Shown here in pieces: positions 46,407 through 55,013 of a stretch of 64,000 nt of DNA. Made by a program: the position numbers and the translations under genes. The DNA is from Chlorobiota bacterium. Its GTDB lineage: Bacteria; Bacteroidota; Ignavibacteria; OLB7. Each line of letters opens with the position of its first letter. Positions within the stretch are counted from its first letter, which is position 1. The stretch spans positions 162,439-226,438 of the forward strand of contig JAQBOZ010000030.1 in the NCBI GenBank assembly GCA_028287785.1. The letters run 5' to 3'. The notes under the pieces were generated by a model, which was not told the DNA's origin, ran no database searches, and worked only from the letters and a program-made list of their open reading frames with translations.

Positions 46407-47897
46407 GTGATTGCAGCATCGCTCATCGCCACGCTCGCCACGCCACCGGGAGGTGACGAGCCGTTTCGCGCACTTCCCCGATCAGCGCGATGGATGGAGG
46501 TGCGCGCACGTCATGCCGGGAACCCGCGCGCGGACTGGCTTCGGGGACGATTCAACGGGGAACTTATCTATTCCGCCGGGCACGATGATCCCTCCTCCGA
46601 CGATGACCGTCATCGCGGGATGATGGCGGCCGCCGACGAGTATGACATGATAGACCTGGATGCCGGGCGCGATCTTGTTCCCGAGCTGCTGCAACGGATA
46701 GCCCCGGAAAAACGGATCATCTCATGGCGTGGCGCTCACTCCGGCCCCCGCGATCTCCACGACATCTTCCGGAGCTGCTCATCGATTCCCGCCGCCCTCT
46801 ACAGGCTTGTCACCGATCCCCGTTCCACCGCCGATGTCATCGCCCCGCTGCGGCTGCTGAAATCGCTCGGCCGGAAGGATGTGACGGCGTATGCCTCCGG
46901 CCGTTCGGGAGCGTGGAGCAGGCTGATGGCCCCGCATCTCGGCGCGGCCGTGATCTCCGGTGGCGTCGGCGAGGAGGATTGCGAGCCGGGAGAGCTTACG
47001 ATCGCGCGGCTTGTGGAGGACTACGATCTCCCGTGGCTCTATCCGTTCGAGGAGATCTACGGGATCGTCGGCAACGCCGTCCTCCGTTCACTTTCGCCAA
47101 GGCTTCACAACGGCGCCTACAGGCATCTCGGGAGGCGTGCGCTCTTCCTTCCGATTCACGTCGAGGAGTTCGGCGATTTTCATCGGGTGATGGGGGCGGG
47201 GGGGAGCTTTGAATCGCTCGGCGTCCGCTTTGCCGGGGGGACCATCTCATCGCCGCACAAGGAGGCCGCGCTGGGGATCGCCTCGGGGAACAGCGCCCTG
47301 GCCCGCCGTTGCGGCGCTGTCAACAATCTTGTTCATCGCGACGGCTTCTGGTGGGGGGATACCACGGATGCCGCCGGCGCTCTTGTTCCGCTTGGAAAGA
47401 TGGGGCTGCCGATCGACTCCCGGCGGATGCTGGTGGTCGGCTGCGGCGGCGCGGGGCGGGCGATGGCCGCTGCGCTGAAGCGCGCCGGCGCGGACGTAAC
47501 GCTGATGAACCGGAGCGTGGAGCGGGGGGAATATGCATCGCGTCTGCTGGGGCTGCCGCTGATGGGGCTGAACGATTCCGACATCAGGGATTTTTCGGTT
47601 GTGGTCAACGCCACCCCCGTCGGCCGCGATTCCGACGAGGCGCCGTTCTCCCTGTATCGCCTTGGCGCGGGGGCCACCGTGATCGATCTTGTCTACGGCG
47701 CCGGCCCCACCTCGCTGATGCGGAGCGCCCGGAGCCGCGGGATGACCGTGATCGACGGTCGGGACGTGCTTCGCGCCCAGGTGTACGAGCAGTTCCGGCT
47801 TCTCACCGGCACGCGGTTGCCGGCCGAGGTGATGGACTCCGTGCTGGGGCCGGAGATGGAAATGGAGAGGCCGCTGCTGGCGGTCTCCGGCGCATGA
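46407..47897 (+). CDS. AroD-AroE fusion with a degenerate dehydroquinase half
   Basis: The 496-residue product joins a type I 3-dehydroquinate dehydratase-like domain (about 1-215) to a shikimate dehydrogenase domain (about 220-490). In the first half the expected Schiff-base Lys is Arg133 (YRLVT in place of VKIAT) and the expected catalytic His is Arg108 (ISWRG), so dehydratase activity is unlikely. The second half keeps K285 (SSPHKEAA), D321 (TTDAAG), GAVNN and a Rossmann motif (VVGCGGAGRAMAAAL), so dehydrogenase activity on shikimate, quinate or a related diol is plausible. GTG start with GGAAGGT upstream, 20 bp after the cytochrome gene. It may act in a modified pathway, not central shikimate synthesis. 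Confidence 0.82.
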   Translation: MIAASLIATLATPPGGDEPFRALPRSARWMEVRARHAGNPRADWLRGRFNGELIYSAGHDDPSSDDDRHRGMMAAADEYDMIDLDAGRDLVPELLQRIAPEKRIISWRGAHSGPRDLHDIFRSCSSIPAALYRLVTDPRSTADVIAPLRLLKSLGRKDVTAYASGRSGAWSRLMAPHLGAAVISGGVGEEDCEPGELTIARLVEDYDLPWLYPFEEIYGIVGNAVLRSLSPRLHNGAYRHLGRRALFLPIHVEEFGDFHRVMGAGGSFESLGVRFAGGTISSPHKEAALGIASGNSALARRCGAVNNLVHRDGFWWGDTTDAAGALVPLGKMGLPIDSRRMLVVGCGGAGRAMAAALKRAGADVTLMNRSVERGEYASRLLGLPLMGLNDSDIRDFSVVVNATPVGRDSDEAPFSLYRLGAGATVIDLVYGAGPTSLMRSARSRGMTVIDGRDVLRAQVYEQFRLLTGTRLPAEVMDSVLGPEMEMERPLLAVSGA

Positions 47898-47935
47898 CGC
47901 CGGCATGGGATCAATCAGTTCATATAATATCGTAG

Positions 47936-48337
47936 ATGATGAATTCTGCAAAGTACATGAGAGGCGATACGCTGGTTTCCACGGCGGGGGGCGGCGATCT
48001 CTCACCGCTGGTCGGCACCTGGACCAACACGGATACCGATACCAATCACTTTATGAAGGTGATCACATCGCTTGCCCCCGATGGCGCCTTCTCCGTCAGG
48101 ATGTTCGGCGTGGATGATGACGCGCTGATCGACTGGGGGGAGGCCGATGGAACCCCCTTCGTCACCAGCGCAACGCTTCAGGGGGTCGGCTTCCACGCGC
48201 GCTACGATTTCGGCGATGCCGAGACGCTGATTGCCGCCAATCAGAGCAAGGGAGTGCTGGTGATCCAGGCCTACACGATGTTCAAGGACGGCAGCGGCCG
48301 CCCCAACTACTTCTCGCGCGAATTCTTCCACCAGTAG
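47936..48337 (+). CDS. Small lipocalin-like protein, paralogue 1
   Basis: The 133-residue cytoplasmic protein has no signal peptide. Pattern: PLVGTWTNTDTDTNHFMKV, a run of strands with DWGEADG, then a highly conserved end FKDGSGRPNYFSREFFHQ. It looks like a short beta-barrel. It is clearly homologous to the next gene. The function is unknown; its place beside flavoenzymes suggests an accessory or cyclase-like role. Two adjacent ATG codons (47936, 47939) are possible starts. Confidence 0.7.
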   Translation: MMNSAKYMRGDTLVSTAGGGDLSPLVGTWTNTDTDTNHFMKVITSLAPDGAFSVRMFGVDDDALIDWGEADGTPFVTSATLQGVGFHARYDFGDAETLIAANQSKGVLVIQAYTMFKDGSGRPNYFSREFFHQ

Positions 48338-48430
48338 CACGCGCTTCCTCCTTGGCCGGAAGCTGGAGAGGGGGGATCGCGATGTACGGGCACGATGCCC
48401 ATGCCATTGAACATTTTCAGGATGAGAGAT

Positions 48431-48838
48431 ATGGAGACATTGCAGTACACCCGCGCCGCCGATATCCCGGCCGCGCAGGGAAACATGGTTCCGGTGAACA
48501 TGGACCCGTTCCTCGGGAGCTGGATCAACACCAACGCCGCCAGCCGCGGCATCACCTCCTTTACCCTCACGCGCCGGGGGGATGCCGTGATGATCCACCC
48601 GGTGGCCGCGGAATCCCCGTCCGACTGGGGGGAGGAGACCATCACAACCTACGCGGCGAACGTGGATGGCGGAAAGCTCTCGGCGTTCAACGCGGTGTTC
48701 GATGCCGATTTCGCCGAGACGTTTCTGGCCGCGAACCTGAATGCCGGGCTGATCATCATCGCCGCCTATACCCGGTTCAAGGACGGCAGCGATCGGTCCA
48801 ACTACTTCTCCAGAGAATTCTACTACCATGATAAATAA
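48431..48838 (+). CDS. Small lipocalin-like protein, paralogue 2
   Basis: The 135-residue protein is homologous to the preceding gene: PFLGSWINTNAASRGITSFTL, SDWGEETI, and the end FKDGSDRSNYFSREFYYHDK. The duplicated pair probably works together or on related ligands. The ATG at 48431 is favoured; one at 48422 is an alternative. Its last 11 bases overlap the start of the acyl-CoA-dehydrogenase-like gene, so translation of the two is likely coupled. Confidence 0.7.
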   Translation: METLQYTRAADIPAAQGNMVPVNMDPFLGSWINTNAASRGITSFTLTRRGDAVMIHPVAAESPSDWGEETITTYAANVDGGKLSAFNAVFDADFAETFLAANLNAGLIIIAAYTRFKDGSDRSNYFSREFYYHDK

Positions 48839-50045
48839 TCACGACGCGGCGGTCCTCCCCGCCGAACCCGCGATCAACCGTGAAGAGCTTGTCGGCAGGG
48901 TCCGCGAGCTGGCGCGTGGGGCGTTTCTGGAGCGCGCGGCCCACTACGACCAGGCTGCCGAGTTCCCGGCCGAGGATATGGCCGATCTGGCCCGCGCCGG
49001 CCTTGCCGCCCCGACCGTTCCCCTGGAGTATGGTGGGCTGGGGCTTGGCCCGCAGTGCGGCGATTCCTACACACTCTGGATGATGACCAAGGAGCTTGCA
49101 AAGGTCGATCTCTCCCTTGCCCGATGCTGGGAGGGACACGCCAATTCCCTTGTGATCCTCGATGCCCTTGCCACCCCCGGGCAGAAGGCACGGTGGTTTG
49201 CCGGCGTGGTGGAACGTGGCGAGCTCTGGGTGGCGTGGAGCGGCGAGCCGCAGGCGCCGGCGCCTGGAGAGAAGAGCCGTTTCGGAACCAATCTCACGAA
49301 GGTCGATGGCGGATATATCGTGGATGGGACCAAGGTCTTCTGCACAAGCGCCGGGGGCGCGCGTTGGGCCATCCTGCTCGTCAGCACCGCCGGTCCCGGA
49401 GGCGCCCGTCATGCCGGCGATGACCCGGAAAGCCTGCTGCTGATGGCCTGCGATCTGGCCGATCCGTCGGTGAGCTGCGATGGCTCCTGGTGGGACCCGA
49501 TCGGCATGCGGGGGACGGTGAGCCATCTGGTGAAGTTCGACAGAACCTTCATCCCCGATGAAAACCTGATCGGCCGGCCGGGGGAATATCTGAGCCAGGG
49601 ATGGCAGACGCGGTTCATCCCCCATTACGCCGCCGCCTTCCTTGGCGCGGCGGAGGGCGCCTACCAGTTCGCGCTGGACTATGTGCGGACGCAGAACAAG
49701 GTGCGCGACCCGTATGTGCAGCAGCATATCGGGACGATGGCGGTCAATGTGGAGACGGGCGATCTCTGGCTGCGGCATGTGGCGGAGCTCTGGAATCGCG
49801 ATCCCGAGGAGGCGAAGCTGGCCGGAAGCCGCGCGCGGCATGTGATGGAGCATCTGGCGGAGGAGACGGTGAAGCTGGCGATACGGACCTGCGGCGCCCG
49901 CTCGTTGAACCGTCCCGGAATCCTGGAGCGGATCTACCGCGATCTCTCCTTCTACGTCCGGCATGACAACGACGACCACAACCTGGCGATGATCGGCAAA
50001 TCGATCCTGGGCCAGTCGTACGACGCATCATTCTACAAACCCTGA
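48828..50045 (+). CDS. Acyl-CoA dehydrogenase-like flavoenzyme
   Basis: The 405-residue product has the acyl-CoA dehydrogenase fold in order: an N-terminal helical domain (LVGRVRELARGAFLERAAHYD), a middle beta domain (TKVDGGYIVDGTKVFCTSAGGA; WWDPIGMRGTVSHLVKFDRTFIP) and a C-terminal four-helix domain (HYAAAFLGAAEGAYQFALDYV ... HLAEETVKLAIRTCGARS). FAD binding is expected. Members of this superfamily outside beta-oxidation include DszC-type monooxygenases and sugar N-oxygenases. With two LLM monooxygenases nearby, such a role in tailoring is plausible, but a dehydrogenase cannot be excluded. Confidence 0.82.
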   Translation: MINNHDAAVLPAEPAINREELVGRVRELARGAFLERAAHYDQAAEFPAEDMADLARAGLAAPTVPLEYGGLGLGPQCGDSYTLWMMTKELAKVDLSLARCWEGHANSLVILDALATPGQKARWFAGVVERGELWVAWSGEPQAPAPGEKSRFGTNLTKVDGGYIVDGTKVFCTSAGGARWAILLVSTAGPGGARHAGDDPESLLLMACDLADPSVSCDGSWWDPIGMRGTVSHLVKFDRTFIPDENLIGRPGEYLSQGWQTRFIPHYAAAFLGAAEGAYQFALDYVRTQNKVRDPYVQQHIGTMAVNVETGDLWLRHVAELWNRDPEEAKLAGSRARHVMEHLAEETVKLAIRTCGARSLNRPGILERIYRDLSFYVRHDNDDHNLAMIGKSILGQSYDASFYKP

Positions 50046-50066
50046 CCAACCGGCGGAGATACACCC

Positions 50067-51599
50067 ATGAGCAAAGGAAGAAGCGCTGTCGAAAATCTGC
50101 TCCGTGGCGATTCGATGTTCATCCTCGGGCTTGGGTACTTCCTTACCTACATCCCCTACAGTTTTCTCGCGAAGGCCACCACCTCCGGCCTTCTCTCGGA
50201 TGGCGGCCCGCTCTCAGGATTTGCCGTGCTCCCCGCGGCATCGATTGCCACCTGTCTCTGCCTCTATCTCTTCGTCACGCTGAACGGCTGGTGGCGGTAT
50301 CTCGGTCGCCGGACCGTGCTGGGCATGGACCTCCCCATGATCCGGTGGCAGGCGGTCCTCTCCGGCATCGGCACTGCCGTGGTGATCGGGGCCACGACGC
50401 TCGGCTACAGCTTCCCCGGCGTCACCATCGTCTTTATGATGGTCCTCTTCCGGGGCGGGGTTCTGCTGATAGCGCGTGTCACCGACGCGGCCACCAAACG
50501 GCGGGTCCGATGGGAATCGTTCGCCGCGTTCGTGCTGGTGCTCGGCTCGCTGCTGCTGGCGTTGAACGGGCAGAGCAGGCTGGGGCTTACGCCGGTGGCG
50601 ATCGGCGTGGTGGCGGCGTATCTCATCGGGTATATCAGCCGGTTTCAGGTGATCCACCATCTCTCGAAGACCGAGGACTGGGATGCACGCATCCGCTACT
50701 TCGTGGAGGAGCAGGCCGTGGCGACTCCGGTCTTCATCATCATCTGTGCGGCCTGGGCCCTTGCCGGACATGGTCAGTTCGCCGGCGATCTCAGGGCGGG
50801 CTTCGCGATGTTCTCGAACGGCGCGGCGCTCCTTCCGGCGTTCCTGGTCGGCGTTGCCTATGCGACGCTCTACGTCTTCGGGACGATGATCTATCTCCAT
50901 CCCCGCGAGTACACGTTCTGCGTTCCGGTGAACCGCGCGTCCAGCATCCTCTCGGGCGTTGTCGCCAGCTTCGCGATAGCGCTGCTCTTTCACAGGCCGG
51001 CCCCCGCGGGACAGGATCTGGTGAGCGCGTCGCTGCTCGTCCTCGCGCTCGTGGTCCTCTCGGTTCCAACGATGGTCGCGGCGCTGCGCGGCCGTCCGGC
51101 AACCACAACGCCTCTTCAGCATCTTTTCCTCTTCGTCTGCAACGGCAACACCGCCCGCTCGCCGATTGCCCAGGCCATCTGCACGTCGGCGATGGTGGAC
51201 CGGCTGAATATCCCGCACGACATGCTCCATCAGCGCGGCGTCCGGGTGGCGAGCGCCGGCCTCGCGGCCCGCACCGGCAGGCCGATGAAGCCCGAGGCGA
51301 TCGCCGCGCTGGAGCGGCTGGGCGTGGCAACGCACGATCATATCGCGCAGCCTGTCACGGCGGAGATGATCCGGGAAGCGCGCGCCGTCTACTGCATGAC
51401 CGCCGAACAGCGGGAAGCGCTTGTTGCGATGGAGCCATCGGCGGCCGCGAAGATCCACACGCTTGGCGTCAACGGCGAGCTGGATGAGCCGGTCGGCCAC
51501 GAGGCCACGCACGGGTTCGCCGAGCGGATGCACTCCATCATCAGCGGGCGGATCGATGAGTTTATCGCCCATCTCCAGCCGGTCGGGGGAATGGCATGA
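50067..51599 (+). CDS. EamA/DMT-like transporter fused to a low-molecular-weight protein phosphatase
   Basis: The 510-residue product has two parts. Residues about 15-345 form roughly ten membrane helices of an EamA/drug-metabolite-transporter-like exporter. Residues about 350-500 are a low-molecular-weight phosphatase domain with the loop FVC358NGNTAR364SPIAQA (C-x5-R-S) and a later ELDEPVG resembling the D-P general-acid motif. The usual second loop Cys is Ala. Such phosphatases (Wzb type) regulate capsule export by dephosphorylating tyrosine kinases. A fusion to a transporter is unusual and suggests phosphatase-controlled export of the product of this locus (inference). Its stop overlaps the next start (ATGA). 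Confidence 0.85.
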   Translation: MSKGRSAVENLLRGDSMFILGLGYFLTYIPYSFLAKATTSGLLSDGGPLSGFAVLPAASIATCLCLYLFVTLNGWWRYLGRRTVLGMDLPMIRWQAVLSGIGTAVVIGATTLGYSFPGVTIVFMMVLFRGGVLLIARVTDAATKRRVRWESFAAFVLVLGSLLLALNGQSRLGLTPVAIGVVAAYLIGYISRFQVIHHLSKTEDWDARIRYFVEEQAVATPVFIIICAAWALAGHGQFAGDLRAGFAMFSNGAALLPAFLVGVAYATLYVFGTMIYLHPREYTFCVPVNRASSILSGVVASFAIALLFHRPAPAGQDLVSASLLVLALVVLSVPTMVAALRGRPATTTPLQHLFLFVCNGNTARSPIAQAICTSAMVDRLNIPHDMLHQRGVRVASAGLAARTGRPMKPEAIAALERLGVATHDHIAQPVTAEMIREARAVYCMTAEQREALVAMEPSAAAKIHTLGVNGELDEPVGHEATHGFAERMHSIISGRIDEFIAHLQPVGGMA

Positions 51600-52708
51600 C
51601 CACGCGACTCCGGTTCCACTGGTCGCTCTCGCAGGCCGGCGATGGCTTCCGGCGGAGCGGGGCCACCTCGCGGATGATCGGCCTTCCCAGCCGCGACGCG
51701 CAACTGGAACTCTGCCGCTGCGCGGAACGCAACGGCATTGAATCGATGCTGATGGCGATCGGCTTCACCCGTCCCGATCCCACTCTCCTCTCACTCTCGC
51801 TCGGCATGGATACCACGACCGTCAGCTTCATGGTCGCCTGCCGCGCCGGCCTGATCTCGCCGACGATGTTCGTGCAGCAGATCAACACCCTTTCCGCGGT
51901 GCTGGGCGGGCGCGTCTGCATCAACATTGTCGGCGGGCACACGCCGACCGAGCAGCGTTACTACGGCGACTTTCTGGAACACGATGACCGCTATGCCCGG
52001 ACCGGTGAATTCCTCTCGGTCTGCGAAGCCTTCTGGAGCGGCAGGGAGGAGGTCGATTTCAACGGACGGTACTACACCATCGAGAAGGGGAGGGTGAGCA
52101 CGCCGTTCGTGTCGCCGGAGAGGCGGGCGCCGGAGATATTCGTCGGGGGGAATTCCGGGCAGGCGCTGGAACTGGCGCGTTGTCACGCCTCGTGTCTCTG
52201 GCGGTTTGCCGAGTCGCCGGATGCGCTGCGGGAGAAGATCGCGCCGCTTCTGGTGGATGGCGTGGAGACCGGCCTGCTGATGGGGCTGATCGTCAGGCCG
52301 GAGCATGACGAGGCGGTGGCGGCCGCGAACCGGCTTATCGAGCGGTTCGGCGCGGAGGCGAGGGACGCGCAGCGGAGCTTCGTGGGGCGTTCCGATTCCG
52401 TTGCCTACAACTCCACGTTCAGCCTGGCGAACAGCTCCGCCGATGGCTGGATCACCCCCACACTCTGGTCCGGCGCGGTTCCCTATCTCGGCGCCCCATC
52501 GATGGCGCTGGTCGGCTCAGCGGAGGAGGTGGCCGATGCCATCATCGAATACCGGCGCTCGGGCATCACCCAGTTCCTCTTCATAGGCTGGCCCGATCAC
52601 GAGGAGATGGAGCGATTCGGCCGGGATGTTCTGCCGCTGGTGCGGGCAAAAGAGCGGGCGCTGGAGGGAGCATGGGCCGCGCGCCAGGAGGTGGGGCCAT
52701 GCCGATAA
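51596..52708 (+). CDS. LLM-class flavin-dependent monooxygenase, paralogue 1
   Basis: The 370-residue protein has the luciferase-like TIM barrel: RFHWSLSQAGDGFR at strand 1, SFMVACRAGLISPTMFVQQINTLSAVLGGRVCINIVGGHTPTEQRYYGDFLEHDDRYAR-type sequence in the core, and EIFVGGNSGQALELA near the flavin phosphate site. The closest type is the alkanesulfonate monooxygenase (SsuD) group, which uses reduced FMN supplied by a separate reductase. No reductase gene is seen in the window. It overlaps the transporter-phosphatase stop by 4 bp and the next LLM gene by 10 bp. Confidence 0.88.
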   Translation: MTTRLRFHWSLSQAGDGFRRSGATSRMIGLPSRDAQLELCRCAERNGIESMLMAIGFTRPDPTLLSLSLGMDTTTVSFMVACRAGLISPTMFVQQINTLSAVLGGRVCINIVGGHTPTEQRYYGDFLEHDDRYARTGEFLSVCEAFWSGREEVDFNGRYYTIEKGRVSTPFVSPERRAPEIFVGGNSGQALELARCHASCLWRFAESPDALREKIAPLLVDGVETGLLMGLIVRPEHDEAVAAANRLIERFGAEARDAQRSFVGRSDSVAYNSTFSLANSSADGWITPTLWSGAVPYLGAPSMALVGSAEEVADAIIEYRRSGITQFLFIGWPDHEEMERFGRDVLPLVRAKERALEGAWAARQEVGPCR

Positions 52709-53793
52709 GATTTCACTGGCGCCTGATGCCGGGAGGCGAACGGAGCGGAAACATCCGCGACAGGGGACGGACGGCTCGCGAGATGGCGTTCCCCGATCTG
52801 GAGGCGCAGACGGAGTTCTGCCGCGCGGCGGAACATGCCGGCGCCGACTCTCTTCTGGTGAACATGAACTACGGCATGCCCGATCCCGTCCTGCTCGCGG
52901 CCGCGCTGGCGCACGGGACCGAGCGGATCAGGTTTATGATCGCCAACAGGCCGGGGCTGATGTCCCCCACGCTCTTCGTCCAGCAGGTGAACACCCTGGC
53001 GGCGCTCTCCGGTGGCCGCGTGCATCTGAACATGGTGGTGGGGCACTCCCCGGAAGAGCAACGCTACTATGGCGATATGCTGGACCATGACGCCCGCTAC
53101 GAGCGGATGGACGACTATCTGTGGATCTGCCACGCGCTCTGGGACGGCGGTGGGGCCGATTTCCACGGGAGATATTATCAGGTGGAGAAAGCGCGGCTCA
53201 ACACCCGGTTCGTTGCAGGTGACAGGGACCGTCCCGAGATATTCGTCGGTGGCAGCTCCGCTCAGGCGCGCGCGGCCGCCATGCGGCACGGCACATGCTG
53301 GGTTCGTTTCGCCGGCGCGCCCGACGCCGTCCGGCGGGAGGCGGAGCCGGCGCTCGATGCCGGCGTCGAGCTGGGGCTGCGCCTGTCGATCATCGCCCGG
53401 CCGACGCGCGGGGAGGCGCTGGATGCCGCGTACGGGCTGATCGATCGATCGGAGAGCGGCAGGGCCGGGGAGGAGCGGGATTTCGTCAGGACCAGCGACG
53501 CGGTTTCCATGCGGGCCATGTTCGCGATGGCGGATACCGAATGGCTTACGCCGACGCTCTGGACCGGCGCCATCAGGAAGCACGGCGCCACGGCGGTCGC
53601 GCTGGTCGGCTCCCATCGGGAGGTCGCCGATGGGCTGATGGAGTTCGCCGCGTGCGGGGCATCGAACTTCATCCTCTCCGGCTGGCCGAAGCTGGAGGAG
53701 ATGGTCCGCTTCGGGGAGCATGTTCTCCCGTTGATCAGAGCGATGGAGGGGAGCGCCAGCCCCGTGCCGGCCGCCGACGGGGAGGCCGCATGA
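52699..53793 (+). CDS. LLM-class flavin-dependent monooxygenase, paralogue 2
   Basis: The 364-residue protein is homologous along its length to the preceding gene: IRFHWRLMPGGERSG, IRFMIANRPGLMSPTLFVQQ, GGRVHLNMVVGHSPEEQRYYGDML and EIFVGGSSAQARAAA. The pair may act in sequence, as two subunits, or on two positions of one substrate. The start at 52699 is chosen because AGGAGG lies before it. The stop overlaps the next ATG by 4 bp, so translation is coupled. Confidence 0.88.
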   Translation: MPIRFHWRLMPGGERSGNIRDRGRTAREMAFPDLEAQTEFCRAAEHAGADSLLVNMNYGMPDPVLLAAALAHGTERIRFMIANRPGLMSPTLFVQQVNTLAALSGGRVHLNMVVGHSPEEQRYYGDMLDHDARYERMDDYLWICHALWDGGGADFHGRYYQVEKARLNTRFVAGDRDRPEIFVGGSSAQARAAAMRHGTCWVRFAGAPDAVRREAEPALDAGVELGLRLSIIARPTRGEALDAAYGLIDRSESGRAGEERDFVRTSDAVSMRAMFAMADTEWLTPTLWTGAIRKHGATAVALVGSHREVADGLMEFAACGASNFILSGWPKLEEMVRFGEHVLPLIRAMEGSASPVPAADGEAA

Positions 53794-55013
53794 GCGCCGA
53801 CGGGCGAATCCGCGTTACCTACATCGTGGCAATGCACGTCCGGTGGATTGCGTTCGAGTGGATCGTCCGGGAGATCGACCGGGAGCGGTTCGATATCAGC
53901 TTCATCCTCCTGAACGATGGCGAGCCGCCGCTGGCACCCTATCTCCGCGAGCAGGGGATCGCCCATCATCATATTCAGTACCGGGGAAAGTCGGGGCTGC
54001 CGGGGGCGATCCGTCAGGTCTATCGCTACTGTCGTGACAACAGAGTGGAGATCGTCCATACGCATTTCATGAACGCATGCCTTGCCGGGCTTACCGGCGC
54101 GCTGCTGGCGGGAGTGCGAACCCGCATCCACACGCGGCATCACGCCGGCCCGTTCCCCCGCGAGGAGCGTCCGCGCCGCGGCTGGTTCTACGACCGGTAC
54201 AACAACCTCCTCTCCACGCGGATCGTGGCGATCGACAGGCTGGTGCGGCAGGTGCTGCTGGACGAGGGGGCGGCGGCGAGGAAGATATCGGTGATCTACC
54301 ACGGCTTCGATATCGGCGCGTTCGGCGCGGTCGATCCTGACGATGTTGCCGCGTTCAGAAGCCGCCATATTCCCGATGGGGCGGGGCCTGTGGTGGGAGT
54401 GGTGGCGCGGTACAAGAATCTGAAGGGGGTGCAGTATATCATCCCGGCATTTGGGAAGCTCCTGCGCGATCATCCGCGCGCGCTCCTCATCCTTGCCAAC
54501 GCGCAGGGGCCGGACACGGCGATGATCCGCGCGCTGCTTGCGGATATCCCGCGGGAGAATTACCTGGAGATCCCGTTCGAGGATGATCTCTATCTCCTCT
54601 ATCGGCTCTTCGATCTCTTCGTCCATGTCCCGATCGCGCGGCATCTCGAAGCGTTCGGCCAGGTGTACGTGGAGGCGCTGGCGGCGGGGGTGCCATCGGT
54701 GGTGACCGGGGCGGGGATCGCCGAGGAGATCATCGAGCATGGAAGAAATGGATGGGTGGTCGGCTTTCGCGACAGCGACGCGATTCTGGAGGGGATGCGG
54801 AAGCTGCTGGGGGATGATGCGCTGAGGGAGTCGATCGTCCGGGAAGGATTGAAGAGCATCGGGCCGGAGCTTCGGCTGGAGAGCATGGTGCGCTCGCTGG
54901 AGCGGCTGTATATCGCAACGTCAACAAGTCCGAGGAGAGCAGATGAACCCGAGAGAGCAGGAAACGGCGGAGAGTACGGTCGCGTCGGCGGGGCCGTTGG
55001 AGAGGGCCGGTGA
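53790..55013 (+). CDS. Glycosyltransferase, GT4 family
   Basis: The 407-residue product has the GT-B fold. The N-terminal half includes VEIVHTHFMNACLAG and THTRHHAGPFPREER-like sequence, and the C-terminal half carries the retaining EX7E motif E287-AFGQVYV-E295 followed by EALAAGVPSVVTGAG. It should transfer a sugar from a nucleotide-sugar donor in the cytoplasm; the acceptor is unknown. The last 70 bases overlap the next gene, and the C-terminal 25 residues (RRADEPERAGNGGEYG...) look like unselected read-through, so the functional end may lie earlier. Confidence 0.88.
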   Translation: MSADGRIRVTYIVAMHVRWIAFEWIVREIDRERFDISFILLNDGEPPLAPYLREQGIAHHHIQYRGKSGLPGAIRQVYRYCRDNRVEIVHTHFMNACLAGLTGALLAGVRTRIHTRHHAGPFPREERPRRGWFYDRYNNLLSTRIVAIDRLVRQVLLDEGAAARKISVIYHGFDIGAFGAVDPDDVAAFRSRHIPDGAGPVVGVVARYKNLKGVQYIIPAFGKLLRDHPRALLILANAQGPDTAMIRALLADIPRENYLEIPFEDDLYLLYRLFDLFVHVPIARHLEAFGQVYVEALAAGVPSVVTGAGIAEEIIEHGRNGWVVGFRDSDAILEGMRKLLGDDALRESIVREGLKSIGPELRLESMVRSLERLYIATSTSPRRADEPERAGNGGEYGRVGGAVGEGR

